Source of the DNA: Rhizobium sp. LC145
GTDB lineage: Bacteria > Pseudomonadota > Alphaproteobacteria > Rhizobiales > Rhizobiaceae
Length of the DNA: 64,000 nucleotides
Assembly: GCF_001005825.1 (NCBI RefSeq)
Contig: NZ_LBHV01000002.1
Span: forward strand, 1-64,000
Reading direction: 5' to 3'
Shown here: positions 53,688 to 62,501 of the stretch, piece by piece
Numbering within the stretch: position 1 is the stretch's first letter
Layout of the letters: each line of letters opens with the position of its first letter
Position numbers and translations under genes: made by a program
The notes under the pieces: generated by a model
The model's database searches: none
What the model saw: the letters and a program-made list of their open reading frames with translations, nothing else
Told to the model about the DNA's origin: nothing

Positions 53688-54500
53688 ATGCCGATCACTC
53701 TGAAGCAGAATTACGCCGCCCCGCCCACTGACGGGACACCGCCGGCTGTTTCCGTAAGCAACCTTCACATCCGCTTCGGCAATGAAGGCTCCGAATTCAC
53801 TGCCCTGCAGGATGTTTCCATGCAGATCCAGGAAGGAGCGCTGGTGACGATGCTCGGCCCCTCCGGGTGCGGAAAATCGACTCTGCTCCGGTGCATCGCC
53901 GATCTGGTGCACATCAGCGACGGCTCGGTCTCGGTGCTTGGCCAAATGCCGCGCAAGGCGCGGGAAGGGCGCGATTTCGCCTTCGTCTTTCAAGACGCAA
54001 CCCTATTGCCCTGGCGCTCGGCCATCGAGAATGTGCGCCTGCCAATGGAGGTTGGAAGGCGGGATTCCGACACAACCTTCGCCGATCCGGAGCAGCTTCT
54101 GGCTCTTGTCGGATTGAAGGGCCGCGAAAACGCCCTGCCGCACGAGTTGTCGGGTGGGCAGCGCCAGCGGGTGGCGATTGCACGCGCCCTTGTGACGCGA
54201 CCGCGCATCCTCCTGATGGACGAGCCGTTCGGCGCTCTGGACGAGATCACGCGCGACAAGCTTAACGAGGAGCTCCTGCGGCTCTGGCAGGAAACGGGTA
54301 CGACGATCCTCTTCGTCACCCACTCGATTCCCGAGGCCGTCTTTCTTGGCCAATACGTTCTCATGCTCGCCTCTCATCCCGGCCGGGTGAAGGAGTTCAT
54401 GAAGATCGATCTGCCTGGTCCGCGTACTCTGGCCATGCGCGACACGGTGGAGTTCATCCGGATCACCGCGCAGTTACGCGCCCTGCTGGAGCAATGCTGA
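53688..54500 (+). CDS. NitT/TauT-type ABC transporter ATPase
   Basis: A 270-residue ABC ATPase: Walker A GPSGCGKST, Q-loop FVFQDATLLPWRS, signature LSGGQRQRVAIARALV, Walker B ILLMDEPFGALDE and the His switch FVTHSIPEA. It powers uptake with the permease encoded next. The binding-protein gene ends at 53682; the ATG at 53688 is five bases on, and a GTG at 53679 in the same frame overlaps that stop. The stop overlaps the permease start. Confidence 0.93.
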   Translation: MPITLKQNYAAPPTDGTPPAVSVSNLHIRFGNEGSEFTALQDVSMQIQEGALVTMLGPSGCGKSTLLRCIADLVHISDGSVSVLGQMPRKAREGRDFAFVFQDATLLPWRSAIENVRLPMEVGRRDSDTTFADPEQLLALVGLKGRENALPHELSGGQRQRVAIARALVTRPRILLMDEPFGALDEITRDKLNEELLRLWQETGTTILFVTHSIPEAVFLGQYVLMLASHPGRVKEFMKIDLPGPRTLAMRDTVEFIRITAQLRALLEQC

Positions 54501-55333
54501 TGACCGACACCATTCATTCGGCAGAAAATACCGTGCCCGTGTCGACCAAGAAGGCCGCCGCAGCCAATAAACTACTCGCTCCGTTGCTCGACAACCTGCC
54601 TGCTGCGCTTGCGATCGTCGGCTGTATTTTACTGTGGCAACTAATCGTCTGGGGGTTCTCGGTTCCGACCTTCATGGCGCCGAGCCCGGTTGAGGTGCTC
54701 TACGCGTTCAAGGAAAACGCCGGCATCCTTTGGACCAACCTGCTGCCGACCCTGATGGAAGCGGCCTTGGGTTTCGTCTTCGGCAATCTCGTCGCGGTGC
54801 TGCTCGCCGTCTGGTTCGTCTATAGCCCGCTCGCCGAGAAGGCCTTCTATCCAATCGCTGTGATCATCAAGTCGATCCCGATCATCGCGCTCGCGCCAAT
54901 CCTTGTTCTGCTTGTGGGCAACGGGTTCGCGCCGAAGATCATCATCGCCGGCCTGATCTGCTTTTTCCCGACGCTGGTCAACATGGTGCAGGGCCTGAAA
55001 TCCACCAGCCCGGCAATGCTGGACCTCATGCGAGTGTTGTCGGCGAGCAATTCGGAGATCTTTTGGAAGGTCCGCCTGCCGGCCTCGCTGCCGTTCCTCT
55101 TTGCCGCGCTCAAGATCGCCGCGACCAGCAGCGTCATGGGGGCCATTGTCGCGGAGTGGATCGGGTCGAGCTTCGGCCTTGGCGCCCTCATCATCGAGGC
55201 GACCTACAATTTCCGCTCGCCGCTGCTTTACGCGACGGTGGTGATCGCGGCAACGCTTGCGGTGGTGCTCTTCTTTGCCGTCTCGATCGTCGAGAAAAAG
55301 GTCATTCGCTGGAAGCCGGCTGCGCACGATTGA
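54500..55333 (+). CDS. NitT/TauT-type ABC transporter permease
   Basis: A 277-residue membrane permease with six hydrophobic segments after a cytoplasmic N-terminal tail. The EAA-like coupling loop is LMRVLSASNSEIFWKVRLPASLPFLFAALKIAATSSVMGAIVAEW, and the central part is IAVIIKSIPIIALAPILVLLVGNG. It forms the channel of the importer. ATG at 54500 overlaps the ATPase stop as TGATG, so the genes are coupled. An ATG six bases upstream is also possible. Confidence 0.92.
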   Translation: MTDTIHSAENTVPVSTKKAAAANKLLAPLLDNLPAALAIVGCILLWQLIVWGFSVPTFMAPSPVEVLYAFKENAGILWTNLLPTLMEAALGFVFGNLVAVLLAVWFVYSPLAEKAFYPIAVIIKSIPIIALAPILVLLVGNGFAPKIIIAGLICFFPTLVNMVQGLKSTSPAMLDLMRVLSASNSEIFWKVRLPASLPFLFAALKIAATSSVMGAIVAEWIGSSFGLGALIIEATYNFRSPLLYATVVIAATLAVVLFFAVSIVEKKVIRWKPAAHD

Positions 55334-55423
55334 TTTCGATTTCATGTCGTCCGTTCAACCGAGTGCGGCGGTCGCCGCCCGCTGTCGCTATTGCGTCGGT
55401 CTGCCCGACAGGAGGAAAACACA

Positions 55424-56782
55424 ATGAACAATACGATCAGAGTACCAGAGGGGGCTGCGGCAGTCGTCGATCGCTCCGATGTCGTTGTCGTCGGCGGGGG
55501 GCCGGCGGGAATTTCCGCAGCTGTTTCCGCAGCCCGCAACGGCGCGAGCGTGACACTTGTCGAACGTTATCCCTATGCCGGCGGCCTGGCCGCGGGAGGT
55601 ATGGTGCTCGTGCTTGACGATATGGTGAACGGGCTCGAAATCACCGTGCAGGGCATCTGCACGGAGATGATCGAACGCATGCGCAAGAAGAACCTTTGCG
55701 TCGTGCCCGATGAGAACGATCGCCAGCTCGATGCTCGCGACCTGCCGGAAAGCTGGCGGCGCTGGGCGCGCTGGGGGCTTTTCGACTTCCACACGCCTTC
55801 TGCGCCGCATCCGATCTGCTACGCCGCCGCTTTTGACCCGGATGCATTCAAGCAGACAGCTTACGATCTGTTCGCGGAAACGCGCGTCAAGCTGCGCACC
55901 CACAGCTGGTTCTCCTCGGCGATTGTCGAGGATGGTGTGATCAAGGGCGTCATTTGCCAGACCAAGGCGGGCCTCGAGGCAATCATGGGCAGCGTCGTGA
56001 TCGACGCGACCGGCGACCTCGACGTTGCGGCGAACGCGGGCGCCGCCCATGTCGAGGACAGCTTCATCCTCACCACCGTCTCGCGCTGGGGCGGGGTCGA
56101 CACCGAGGCGGCAGAGCGCTTCGAATTCGAGGAGCCGGCGCGCTTCAAGGTGCTCGATCATGAGGCCAAGCGTTTGATCGGCGGCTGCTGGGCTTATTGG
56201 TGGCTGAAGACCCCGCTGCCGGGTGTCGTTTGGCTCAACTGCCCGCACATGCCGAAGCTCTCCGGCCTGAAGGTTGAAGACCTGACGGCGGCTGAACTCG
56301 AAGGCCGAGCCCGCATGGGCCGCTTGCTGGAATTTGCTCGCGAGAAGCTTCCCGGTTTCGAGAACGCCTTTGTAGTCGATTTCGCGCCCCAGACGGGCGT
56401 GCGCCAGACGCGCATGCTGCAGGGCGAGTATGTAGTGACCAAGGAGGACGTCATAAACCGCCGGCATTTCGCCGACACGGTTTGCCGCGGCCGCGACTAC
56501 TATACGCCCTATCGCGCGCTGCTTCCGAAGGAGATCGACCAGCTCCTCGTGGCAGGCCGTCACTATTCGGCGACGCCGCAGGCGCAAAAGTCAAGCCGTG
56601 AGATCCCGCCCTGCATGGCCATGGGCGAGGCTGCCGGCATCGCCGCGACGGTGGCGCTCAACGCCGGCACGACCGTTCGTAAAGCCGATATCAGAACCAT
56701 TCAGAAACTGATGCGGGCGCAAGGGGCCGATCCTGGCGACATTCCGTCCGCGAACGCCAGCTACCTGGAGGCAGCGGAATGA
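55424..56782 (+). CDS. FAD-dependent oxidoreductase of the catabolic cluster
   Basis: A 452-residue flavoprotein with an N-terminal GGGPAG dinucleotide fold (residues 19-45; DVVVVGGGPAGISAAVSAARNGASVTLVERYPYAGGLAAGGMV) and a second FAD segment VVIDATGDLDVAANAGAAH, typical of the FAD-dependent oxidoreductase family PF12831. Late motifs include TGVRQTRMLQGEYVVTKEDV and LLVAGRHYSATPQAQKSSREIPPCMAMGEAAGIAA. It should oxidise or reduce a small organic acid or heterocycle in the cytoplasm. ATG at 55424 follows AGGAGG. Its stop overlaps the CoA transferase start. Confidence 0.85.
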   Translation: MNNTIRVPEGAAAVVDRSDVVVVGGGPAGISAAVSAARNGASVTLVERYPYAGGLAAGGMVLVLDDMVNGLEITVQGICTEMIERMRKKNLCVVPDENDRQLDARDLPESWRRWARWGLFDFHTPSAPHPICYAAAFDPDAFKQTAYDLFAETRVKLRTHSWFSSAIVEDGVIKGVICQTKAGLEAIMGSVVIDATGDLDVAANAGAAHVEDSFILTTVSRWGGVDTEAAERFEFEEPARFKVLDHEAKRLIGGCWAYWWLKTPLPGVVWLNCPHMPKLSGLKVEDLTAAELEGRARMGRLLEFAREKLPGFENAFVVDFAPQTGVRQTRMLQGEYVVTKEDVINRRHFADTVCRGRDYYTPYRALLPKEIDQLLVAGRHYSATPQAQKSSREIPPCMAMGEAAGIAATVALNAGTTVRKADIRTIQKLMRAQGADPGDIPSANASYLEAAE

Positions 56783-57939
56783 CAAACCTCCCCCTTTCCG
56801 GCATCCGCGTGATCGACTTCACGCAGGTGATGCTCGGTCCGTGCTGCACGCAGATGCTCGCCGACTACGGCGCCGACGTCATCAAGATCGAAAAGGAGAA
56901 GATCGGCGACCTGTCGCGCTGGTCGCTCGGTTCCGATCCGGACGGGCTGAACAATCCTGTCTTCTGCTCACTCAACCGCAACAAGCGTAGCCTTGCGCTC
57001 GACCTGAAGCGCGAGGACGCGCGCGCAGCGGTGCTCGCGCTCGTCGACGGGGCAGACGTGGTCGTCAACAACTTCCGTCCGGGCGTGATGGAGCGGATGG
57101 GCTTCGGCTACGCCGCCTTGAAGGCGCGCAATCCGCGGCTGATCTATGCGGTCGGCACAGGCTACGGCTTGACCGGGCCCTACGAACACAAGGGCGGGCA
57201 GGACGTGCTCGCCCAGGCGGTCTCGGGCGTGATGCGCCGAAAGTCCGACCAGAGCCATCCGCTCTCCATCTACGCCACGCCGCTGGCCGATTTCTCGGCT
57301 GGCATGCATCTCGTTCAGGGTATCCTGCTGGCGTTGCTTCATCGGGATAAGACTGGAGAGGGCCAGCAGGTCGCCGTCAGCCTCTACTCCTCGATGCTCG
57401 CCATGCAAATGCAGGAGGGTACCGTCCATATGATGCGCAACAAGGAACTCAACTGGGGCGCCTTCCCGCTGACCGGCGTGTTCGAGACGACTGACGGTGC
57501 CATCGTCATGGTCGGCGCCTTCAAGCAGAATCCGCTGCGCGACATCTGCGTGGCGCTGGAGATCGATGATCTGTCGCTTCAGCCCCGCTACGCCGATTTC
57601 GACTCCCAGATGGCGCACCGCCCTGAGCTTCAGGCGGTCTTCCGCGAAAACTTCGCGAAAAAGGCGACGGCGCACTGGATCGCGCGCCTGGAGGCGGTGG
57701 ATATCCTTTGCGCACCTGTCCGCTCGATCGGAGAGGCGCTCGAAGACGAGCAGACGCTGATCAACAAGATGATCCTCGAAGCGGGCGAGACGGCCGCCGG
57801 TCCCATCCGCCTGATCGGTTCGCCGATCGACATGTCGGCAGCAACCGTTTCCGTCCGCATCGCGCCCCCGCGTCTTGGCGAACATAACGAGGAAATCCTT
57901 GGCGCGCTGAATGCCACCCGGCGGGGGAACGCGGCATGA
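56779..57939 (+). CDS. Class III CoA transferase (CaiB/BaiF family)
   Basis: A 386-residue CaiB/BaiF-type enzyme that moves CoA between acids. Hallmarks are VIDFTQVMLGPCCTQMLADYGADVIKIEKE near the N-terminus, GLTGPYEHKGGQDVLAQAVSG, and the catalytic Asp D171 in ATPLADFSAGMHLVQG, which matches Asp169 of formyl-CoA transferase by motif. It probably activates the imported substrate or an intermediate as a CoA ester. Starts inside the oxidoreductase stop (ATGA); the stop overlaps the crotonase. Confidence 0.92.
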   Translation: MTNLPLSGIRVIDFTQVMLGPCCTQMLADYGADVIKIEKEKIGDLSRWSLGSDPDGLNNPVFCSLNRNKRSLALDLKREDARAAVLALVDGADVVVNNFRPGVMERMGFGYAALKARNPRLIYAVGTGYGLTGPYEHKGGQDVLAQAVSGVMRRKSDQSHPLSIYATPLADFSAGMHLVQGILLALLHRDKTGEGQQVAVSLYSSMLAMQMQEGTVHMMRNKELNWGAFPLTGVFETTDGAIVMVGAFKQNPLRDICVALEIDDLSLQPRYADFDSQMAHRPELQAVFRENFAKKATAHWIARLEAVDILCAPVRSIGEALEDEQTLINKMILEAGETAAGPIRLIGSPIDMSAATVSVRIAPPRLGEHNEEILGALNATRRGNAA

Positions 57940-58709
57940 GCGTCGAGTTCGCCGTTGCCGACCGCGTGGCGCGCGTCACGCTCAACCGTCCCGAACGCAT
58001 GAACGCCGTCGATGCGACGACGGAACGGGAGCTGGACCGGATCTGGCGCGAGATCGAAGCCCGCGACGACGTCAGTTGCGTTGTGCTGACCGGGGCCGGG
58101 CCGAAGGCCTTCTGTGCCGGCGCCGACCTCAAGGGTGTCGGAAAATCTGGTGTCGATTACTGGGTCGAGAGCCGGCCCGACGGATTCGGCGGCCTGGCGT
58201 TCCGACGGTCCCTTGACGTGCCGGTGATCGCCCGCGTCAACGGCTTCGCGCTGGGCGGCGGCTTCGAGATGGTGCTCGGCTGCGATATCGTCATCGCCGC
58301 CGATACGGCACGCTTCGGCCTGCCGGAAGCGCGCGTCGGTCGCATGCCACTCGATGGCGGCATGGTGCTGCTACAGCGGAAGATCCCCTTCAATCGCGCT
58401 ATGGCGGTGCTGATGACCGGCAAGCAGTTCAGTGCGGCAGAGATGTTCGAGTTCGGTATCGTCAACCAAGTCGTGCCGGCCGAAGGGCTGGACGAAGCAG
58501 TCGACCTCTGGGTTGCTGAGATCGTCGCCTGCGCACCGCTCTCGCTCAAGGCTATCAAGCAGACGGTAAACCGCACCGGGCACCTCTCGCCGGCCGAGGC
58601 CCAATCCTTAAGGACACCGGCTCTGATCAAGGCCTTACAGAGCGATGATGCGGCGGAAGGCGTTGCGGCATTCCAGCAAAAGCGTGCGCCGGTCTGGAGA
58701 GGCCGATAG
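57936..58709 (+). CDS. Enoyl-CoA hydratase/isomerase (crotonase) with both catalytic glutamates
   Basis: A 257-residue crotonase. The oxyanion hole lies in AFCAGADLKGVG and ALGGGFEMVLGCDIVIAADTARFGLPEARVG. Both acid-base residues are present, E111 (GGGFE) and E131 (LPEA), twenty apart as in rat enoyl-CoA hydratase (E144 and E164), so hydratase activity is likely. It would act on the CoA ester made by the transferase. ATG overlaps the transferase stop. The family also includes isomerases, so the exact reaction is open. Confidence 0.9.
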   Translation: MSVEFAVADRVARVTLNRPERMNAVDATTERELDRIWREIEARDDVSCVVLTGAGPKAFCAGADLKGVGKSGVDYWVESRPDGFGGLAFRRSLDVPVIARVNGFALGGGFEMVLGCDIVIAADTARFGLPEARVGRMPLDGGMVLLQRKIPFNRAMAVLMTGKQFSAAEMFEFGIVNQVVPAEGLDEAVDLWVAEIVACAPLSLKAIKQTVNRTGHLSPAEAQSLRTPALIKALQSDDAAEGVAAFQQKRAPVWRGR

Positions 58710-58746
58710 ACATGCGATAGACAGCAGCGTCGAACCGGGGAAGGGT

Positions 58747-59670
58747 ATGCACGCAAGTATTTTAAAATATTTCGCCGCGGTAGCCCGCTCCGGTTCGATC
58801 CGCAAGGCTTCGGAAGAACTGCACGTCGCAACATCCGCGCTCAGCCGTCAGATCAAGAAGCTCGAGGATGAACTTGGGATTACGCTTTTCGAGCGTTTTT
58901 CTAACGGATTGCGCCTGACGGCAGCCGGGGAGGAGGTGTTGCGGCATGCAAAGGGAACGCTGCGGGAGTTTGAAATCCTGCGCAGCGATCTCGGCGCCAT
59001 GCAGGGAAAGAAGACCGGCCGCGTGCGTGTGGCCTGCCTGGATAGCCTGACCGTCAAATTCCTGCCCGAGCAGGTGAGCGCGTTCCATGCGCAGCATCCC
59101 GCGGTCAGCTTCTACATACAGACAGCCGGTCATGGTAACATTACCAACTATGTCGCAAAGGGCGATGTCGATCTCGGATTGACCTTCGACCTTGCCCGGC
59201 CTGACGACACCGAGATGGTCTTTCGTGTCCCGATGCCGCTGGTGGCGTGCGTCGGCAAGAACCATCCTTTGGCGAAACACAAGACGGTTTCCCTTCTCCA
59301 GTGCTCGCAGTTCAATCTGCTTCTCCAACTCGACACGCAGCCGATCCGGTCGTTGATCGAGATCGAGCTCTCGGTGTTTGAGCGGACCGGGCGTTCCTTC
59401 GTCATCTCCAACAGTCAGATGATGCTCAAGCCCTTCATCATGTCGGGCCAGGGGGTGGCCTTCTTCACGCCGCTCGGCTTCATGGACGAAATCAAATCAG
59501 GCGATATCGTCCCGCTGCCGATCTCGGGATCACGGCTGCAGAACCTCCATATCGGCATTCTTGTGCAGAAACGGCGGCAATTGACGCATGCCGCCGAAGC
59601 CGTGATCGAGGCCTTCAGCCGTGGGCTCCAGAAATACAGCGACACCATCATTGAGGTTATACAGACTTGA
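58747..59670 (+). CDS. LysR-type regulator of the catabolic cluster
   Basis: A 307-residue LysR regulator: HTH ILKYFAAVARSGSIRKASEELHVATSALSRQIKKLEDELG, then GITLFERFSNGLRLTAAGEEVL and an effector domain with GDVDLGLTFDLARPDDTEMVF. It lies in the cluster, in the same direction, between crotonase and amidohydrolase. It probably binds the palindrome TTGCCAATTTGGCAA upstream of the first gene. ATG at 58747 is preceded by GGGGAAGGGT. Its 3' end overlaps the amidohydrolase start. Confidence 0.9.
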   Translation: MHASILKYFAAVARSGSIRKASEELHVATSALSRQIKKLEDELGITLFERFSNGLRLTAAGEEVLRHAKGTLREFEILRSDLGAMQGKKTGRVRVACLDSLTVKFLPEQVSAFHAQHPAVSFYIQTAGHGNITNYVAKGDVDLGLTFDLARPDDTEMVFRVPMPLVACVGKNHPLAKHKTVSLLQCSQFNLLLQLDTQPIRSLIEIELSVFERTGRSFVISNSQMMLKPFIMSGQGVAFFTPLGFMDEIKSGDIVPLPISGSRLQNLHIGILVQKRRQLTHAAEAVIEAFSRGLQKYSDTIIEVIQT

Positions 59671-61049
59671 CCCAGAGCCCCGGTATACGTTTTCTGCCGC
59701 GGCCCGGCCATGAGCCCGCCCTGCACGACCGTCTACCGGCCAGAGTTCCAGCCGAGGCGCTGAGGCCAGGCGCACTCCTCATGCCCGCGCCCGTCAATGC
59801 CCATGATCACGGCTACGGTATCCGCACGCTCGATTTTGGCTGCGTCGACGATGCGCTCGAGGTCTGGATCCCGTCGCTACGCTTGCGGCCGCGCACCGAT
59901 CCCTATCTGGAGGCGCTCGTAGCCTTCTCCCGGCTGGCGCTGACCGGCATCGGCGCGACCATGCATTGCCACAACTCGCTCAACGTCGACCGTCTGGTCG
60001 AGGAGGCCGGGGCAGTAATCCGGGCGGCATCCGAAGTCGGCATCCGGCTCGCCCTGTCTTGTCCGCTGCTCGATTTTGACCCTTGGGCCTATGACGGTGG
60101 GCCGCAGCGGTTGAGGCGCTTCCTGTCGACAGAGGACTGGTCGGTGCTCGCCCCTTCGGTCCCCCGCTATGCGCCGATCGCCCGCCAGATCGAGGCTGTC
60201 CTGCAGGTGGCGGCCGAAAACGACAATCCCATGATCGACGTGCAATTCGGGCCTATCGGCCCGCAATGGTGCTCGAACAGGCTTTTGGAAACCATCGCCG
60301 AGGTATCGGCGCTGCACAGCCGTCGTATCCACATGCACCTGCTCGAAAGCCCACGCCAGCGGCGTTGGCTCGACCGGCGCTTTCCACAGGGCGTGGTGCG
60401 CTATCTCGACGAGATCGGCTTCCTCTCGCCGCGGCTTGCCGTCGCCCACGGCGTCCAGCTTCACGAGGATGAACTGGATCTGCTTGCCGAGCGTGGCGTG
60501 CAGCTTGTATCCAACCCGTCGGCCAATCTCAGGCTGCGTTCGGGCGTCGCGCCCCTACCGACAATGACACGGAAGGGGCCTGAATTCGCCATCGGCCTCG
60601 ACGGGACCGGATTCGACGACGACCAGGATCTCTGGCGCGAGCTGCGGCTGGCCTATCTGCTGCACGGCGGTCGCGAGGTTACCCGCAGTCTCACTGCGGC
60701 CGATCTGTTCGACGCCGCGATTTGGACCGGCGCGAAGGTCCTCAACATGCCGGCGGCTGAGGACTACGTGGTCATCGACTACGCAGCGCTCATTGCCGAC
60801 AGTCTGTTTGACGACGTTGATGAGACGGAGGTTTTGATGGCCCGCATGAGCGGCGCACATGCCAAGGGATTAATCGTCGCGGGGCGGGAAATCATGCGTG
60901 ACGGTCAGTTGATCCATATCGAATTCGAGGCCGCGCGACGGGAATTACTGGAGCAGGCACGCGGCGATTTGCCTCGATTGCAGGCGGAGCGCGCTAGCGC
61001 ACTAGCGCTCGCACGAGCAACCCGCGACTTCTACACCGAGTGGGAATGA
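59667..61049 (+). CDS. Amidohydrolase family enzyme (cytosine deaminase/Trz-like)
   Basis: A 460-residue metal-dependent amidohydrolase. The first metal motif is H46-x-H48 (NAHDHGYG). Later metal or catalytic motifs are IHMHLLESPRQRRW, LAVAHGVQLHEDELDLLAERG and FAIGLDGTGFDDDQDLWRELR. The arrangement is that of the AtzA/TrzA/guanine-deaminase branch, which hydrolyses or deaminates N-heterocycles. The start appears to be TTG at 59667, overlapping the LysR stop; the first strong internal ATG would remove the N-terminal strands. It probably acts on the imported substrate or a ring-opened intermediate. Confidence 0.85.
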   Translation: MTQSPGIRFLPRPGHEPALHDRLPARVPAEALRPGALLMPAPVNAHDHGYGIRTLDFGCVDDALEVWIPSLRLRPRTDPYLEALVAFSRLALTGIGATMHCHNSLNVDRLVEEAGAVIRAASEVGIRLALSCPLLDFDPWAYDGGPQRLRRFLSTEDWSVLAPSVPRYAPIARQIEAVLQVAAENDNPMIDVQFGPIGPQWCSNRLLETIAEVSALHSRRIHMHLLESPRQRRWLDRRFPQGVVRYLDEIGFLSPRLAVAHGVQLHEDELDLLAERGVQLVSNPSANLRLRSGVAPLPTMTRKGPEFAIGLDGTGFDDDQDLWRELRLAYLLHGGREVTRSLTAADLFDAAIWTGAKVLNMPAAEDYVVIDYAALIADSLFDDVDETEVLMARMSGAHAKGLIVAGREIMRDGQLIHIEFEAARRELLEQARGDLPRLQAERASALALARATRDFYTEWE

Positions 61050-61155
61050 CCACCCGCTTCTCGTTGTTCAAAAAATTCCAGCAATGTGCGCAGAGATTTT
61101 GTGCCAAGAAGCCGCACGAAGTTGGAGGGTTTCGCCGCGCGCCGCTCTCTTCCGA

Positions 61156-61500
61156 TTATGAGTGCGATGCTGTCATGTTTTTCGGGAAGTCCGCTATGGA
61201 AGGATGATCCTTTGCCACGGAACGGCTTCGATCCCACCCGCCCGGGGATCCGATCCCGGTCACGGACGAATAAAAAAACTCGCGGTTAACGTCGAGGAAC
61301 AGGCGGTTGTCGTCGGTGATCTCCTCATCCCAGACGATCGCATCGACAGGACAGATCGATAGGCAAAGGCCGCAATTGATGCATTCCTCGGGATGGATGT
61401 AGAACATCCGTCCGCCTTCATAAATGCTATCGACAGGGCAGGCGACGGTGCATGCGCCATCCTTGACGTCAATGCACGGCGCCGTGATAACGTAGGTCAT
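61156..61500 (-). CDS. 7Fe ferredoxin (FdxA-type)
   Basis: A 114-residue ferredoxin with seven cysteines placed as in Azotobacter-type 7Fe ferredoxins, one position later: C9, C17 and C50 for a [3Fe-4S] cluster, and C21, C40, C43 and C46 for a [4Fe-4S] cluster (in CPVDSIYEGG, CINCGLCLSICP). The tail after DVNREFF is unusual (VTGIGSPGGWDRSRS). ATG at 61500 follows TGGAGGGG. Convergent with the amidohydrolase; it is a plausible electron partner for the FAD-dependent oxidoreductase in the cluster. Confidence 0.9.
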   Translation of the reverse strand: MTYVITAPCIDVKDGACTVACPVDSIYEGGRMFYIHPEECINCGLCLSICPVDAIVWDEEITDDNRLFLDVNREFFYSSVTGIGSPGGWDRSRSVAKDHPSIADFPKNMTASHS

Positions 61501-61821
61501 GATGATCCCCTCCAGGCTTCTGCGAAACCAGAGCAGAAAACCTCCCAGATACTGTTCCAGAAACAGGTATTGTGGGGAAGTTCAGCTTTTTGCTTTAGAG
61601 ATTGCCGAAAAGGCAACGCTGCAGACGTCCACGATAAACAACATCAAATCATGACGGGCTCGGACCGATGCTTGTGGCCCCGCTCAGGTTCACGGGGGGT
61701 GATGCGCGGCGGATGTCGCAATGCCATAAGCCGACGAAAAGTTCTTGATCGCTCTCGTTAGAATGGACTGGCTGAATATCCATAAATGTGATACTCGGAT
61801 ATCCACGAAGGAGATATCCAG
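61501..61821. promoter_or_regulatory. Upstream region of ferredoxin and vapBC copy 2, with GATATCC repeats
   Basis: Near its right end are GAATATCC (61774-61781), the palindrome GGATATCC (61797-61804) and GATATCC (61813-61819). The last overlaps the ribosome-binding site (GAAGGAGATATCCAG) before vapB copy 2. The same GGATAT core forms the operator of vapBC copy 1. The remaining 250 bases should hold the ferredoxin promoter; nothing else is visible. Confidence 0.55.
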
Positions 61822-62067
61822 ATGCCGCTCTATGTTCGTGATGATGACGTGCTGTCCCTCGCCGTCGAATTGCAAAGACTTACTAATGCACCGAGCAAGA
61901 CTGAGGCGGTTCGGCGCGCCCTGCGCCATGAGATCGAGCGCACCCGGAACGCCATGCCAATTCGCGAAAAGCTTGCCCGCGCGCGCGCCAAGGCGCAAGA
62001 GATTGGCCTTGGCGATCCCGATTTCGACATGAAGAAATACACCGACGAAATGTGGGGTGATATATGA
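61822..62067 (+). CDS. vapB: VapB-type antitoxin (copy 2)
   Basis: An 81-residue paralogue of the antitoxin at 44643: MPLYVRDDDVLSLAVELQRLTNAPSKTEAVRRALRHEIER at the N-terminus and a toxin-binding tail ending FDMKKYTDEMWGDI. It should neutralise the following PIN toxin and repress the operon through GGATAT-type sites. ATG follows AAGGAGATATCCAG. The stop overlaps the toxin start. Identity with copy 1 is highest at both ends, which favours cross-recognition of operators and toxins. Confidence 0.9.
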   Translation: MPLYVRDDDVLSLAVELQRLTNAPSKTEAVRRALRHEIERTRNAMPIREKLARARAKAQEIGLGDPDFDMKKYTDEMWGDI

Positions 62068-62501
62068 TGTTCATCGACGCCTCAGCTATCGTCGCTATCC
62101 TGAAGCCAGAAGCGGATGCGGATGAGCTGCTGGACAGGCTCGAGAAAAGCGACGGACCCTTTTTCGTTTCGCCGTTGGTTCGCTACGAGGCGACTGTGTC
62201 GCTTGCTCGCGCCCGGGCGCAACAAACAAAGAAGCCGACCGCTCCCACCCCGGAGATGCTCGAGATCGCCCGGGAGGCGGTCGACCTATTCGTGCAAGAT
62301 ATTGAAGCGCGCGAGATCGATATCTCCAGCGAGATTGGGAAACGCGCCCTCGATGTGGCCACAATCTACGGAAAGGCAATTGGCCATCCGGCAGATCTGA
62401 ATTTTGGTGATTGCTTTGCGTACGCCTGCGCCAAAGCGTATCGGCTCAAGCTGCTGTACAAAGGCGACGATTTCGCAAAAACCGGCCTCGCGCTCATTTA
62501 G
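62064..62501 (+). CDS. vapC: VapC PIN-domain ribonuclease toxin (copy 2)
   Basis: A 145-residue PIN toxin with the same motifs as copy 1: MMFIDASAIVAIL with the catalytic Asp, VRYEATVSLARARA, and NFGDCFAYACAKAYRLKLLYKGDDFAKTGLAL. The start (ATG at 62064 or 62067) overlaps the vapB stop. Expected to cleave tRNA or rRNA. Two related VapBC pairs 17 kb apart in the same replicon suggest selfish maintenance of this accessory DNA. Confidence 0.92.
   Translation: MMFIDASAIVAILKPEADADELLDRLEKSDGPFFVSPLVRYEATVSLARARAQQTKKPTAPTPEMLEIAREAVDLFVQDIEAREIDISSEIGKRALDVATIYGKAIGHPADLNFGDCFAYACAKAYRLKLLYKGDDFAKTGLALI

Noticed and set aside
56968..57885. 305-codon minus-strand frame antisense to the CoA transferase
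   Set aside because: The sense strand carries all class III CoA transferase motifs and overlapping start/stop coupling.
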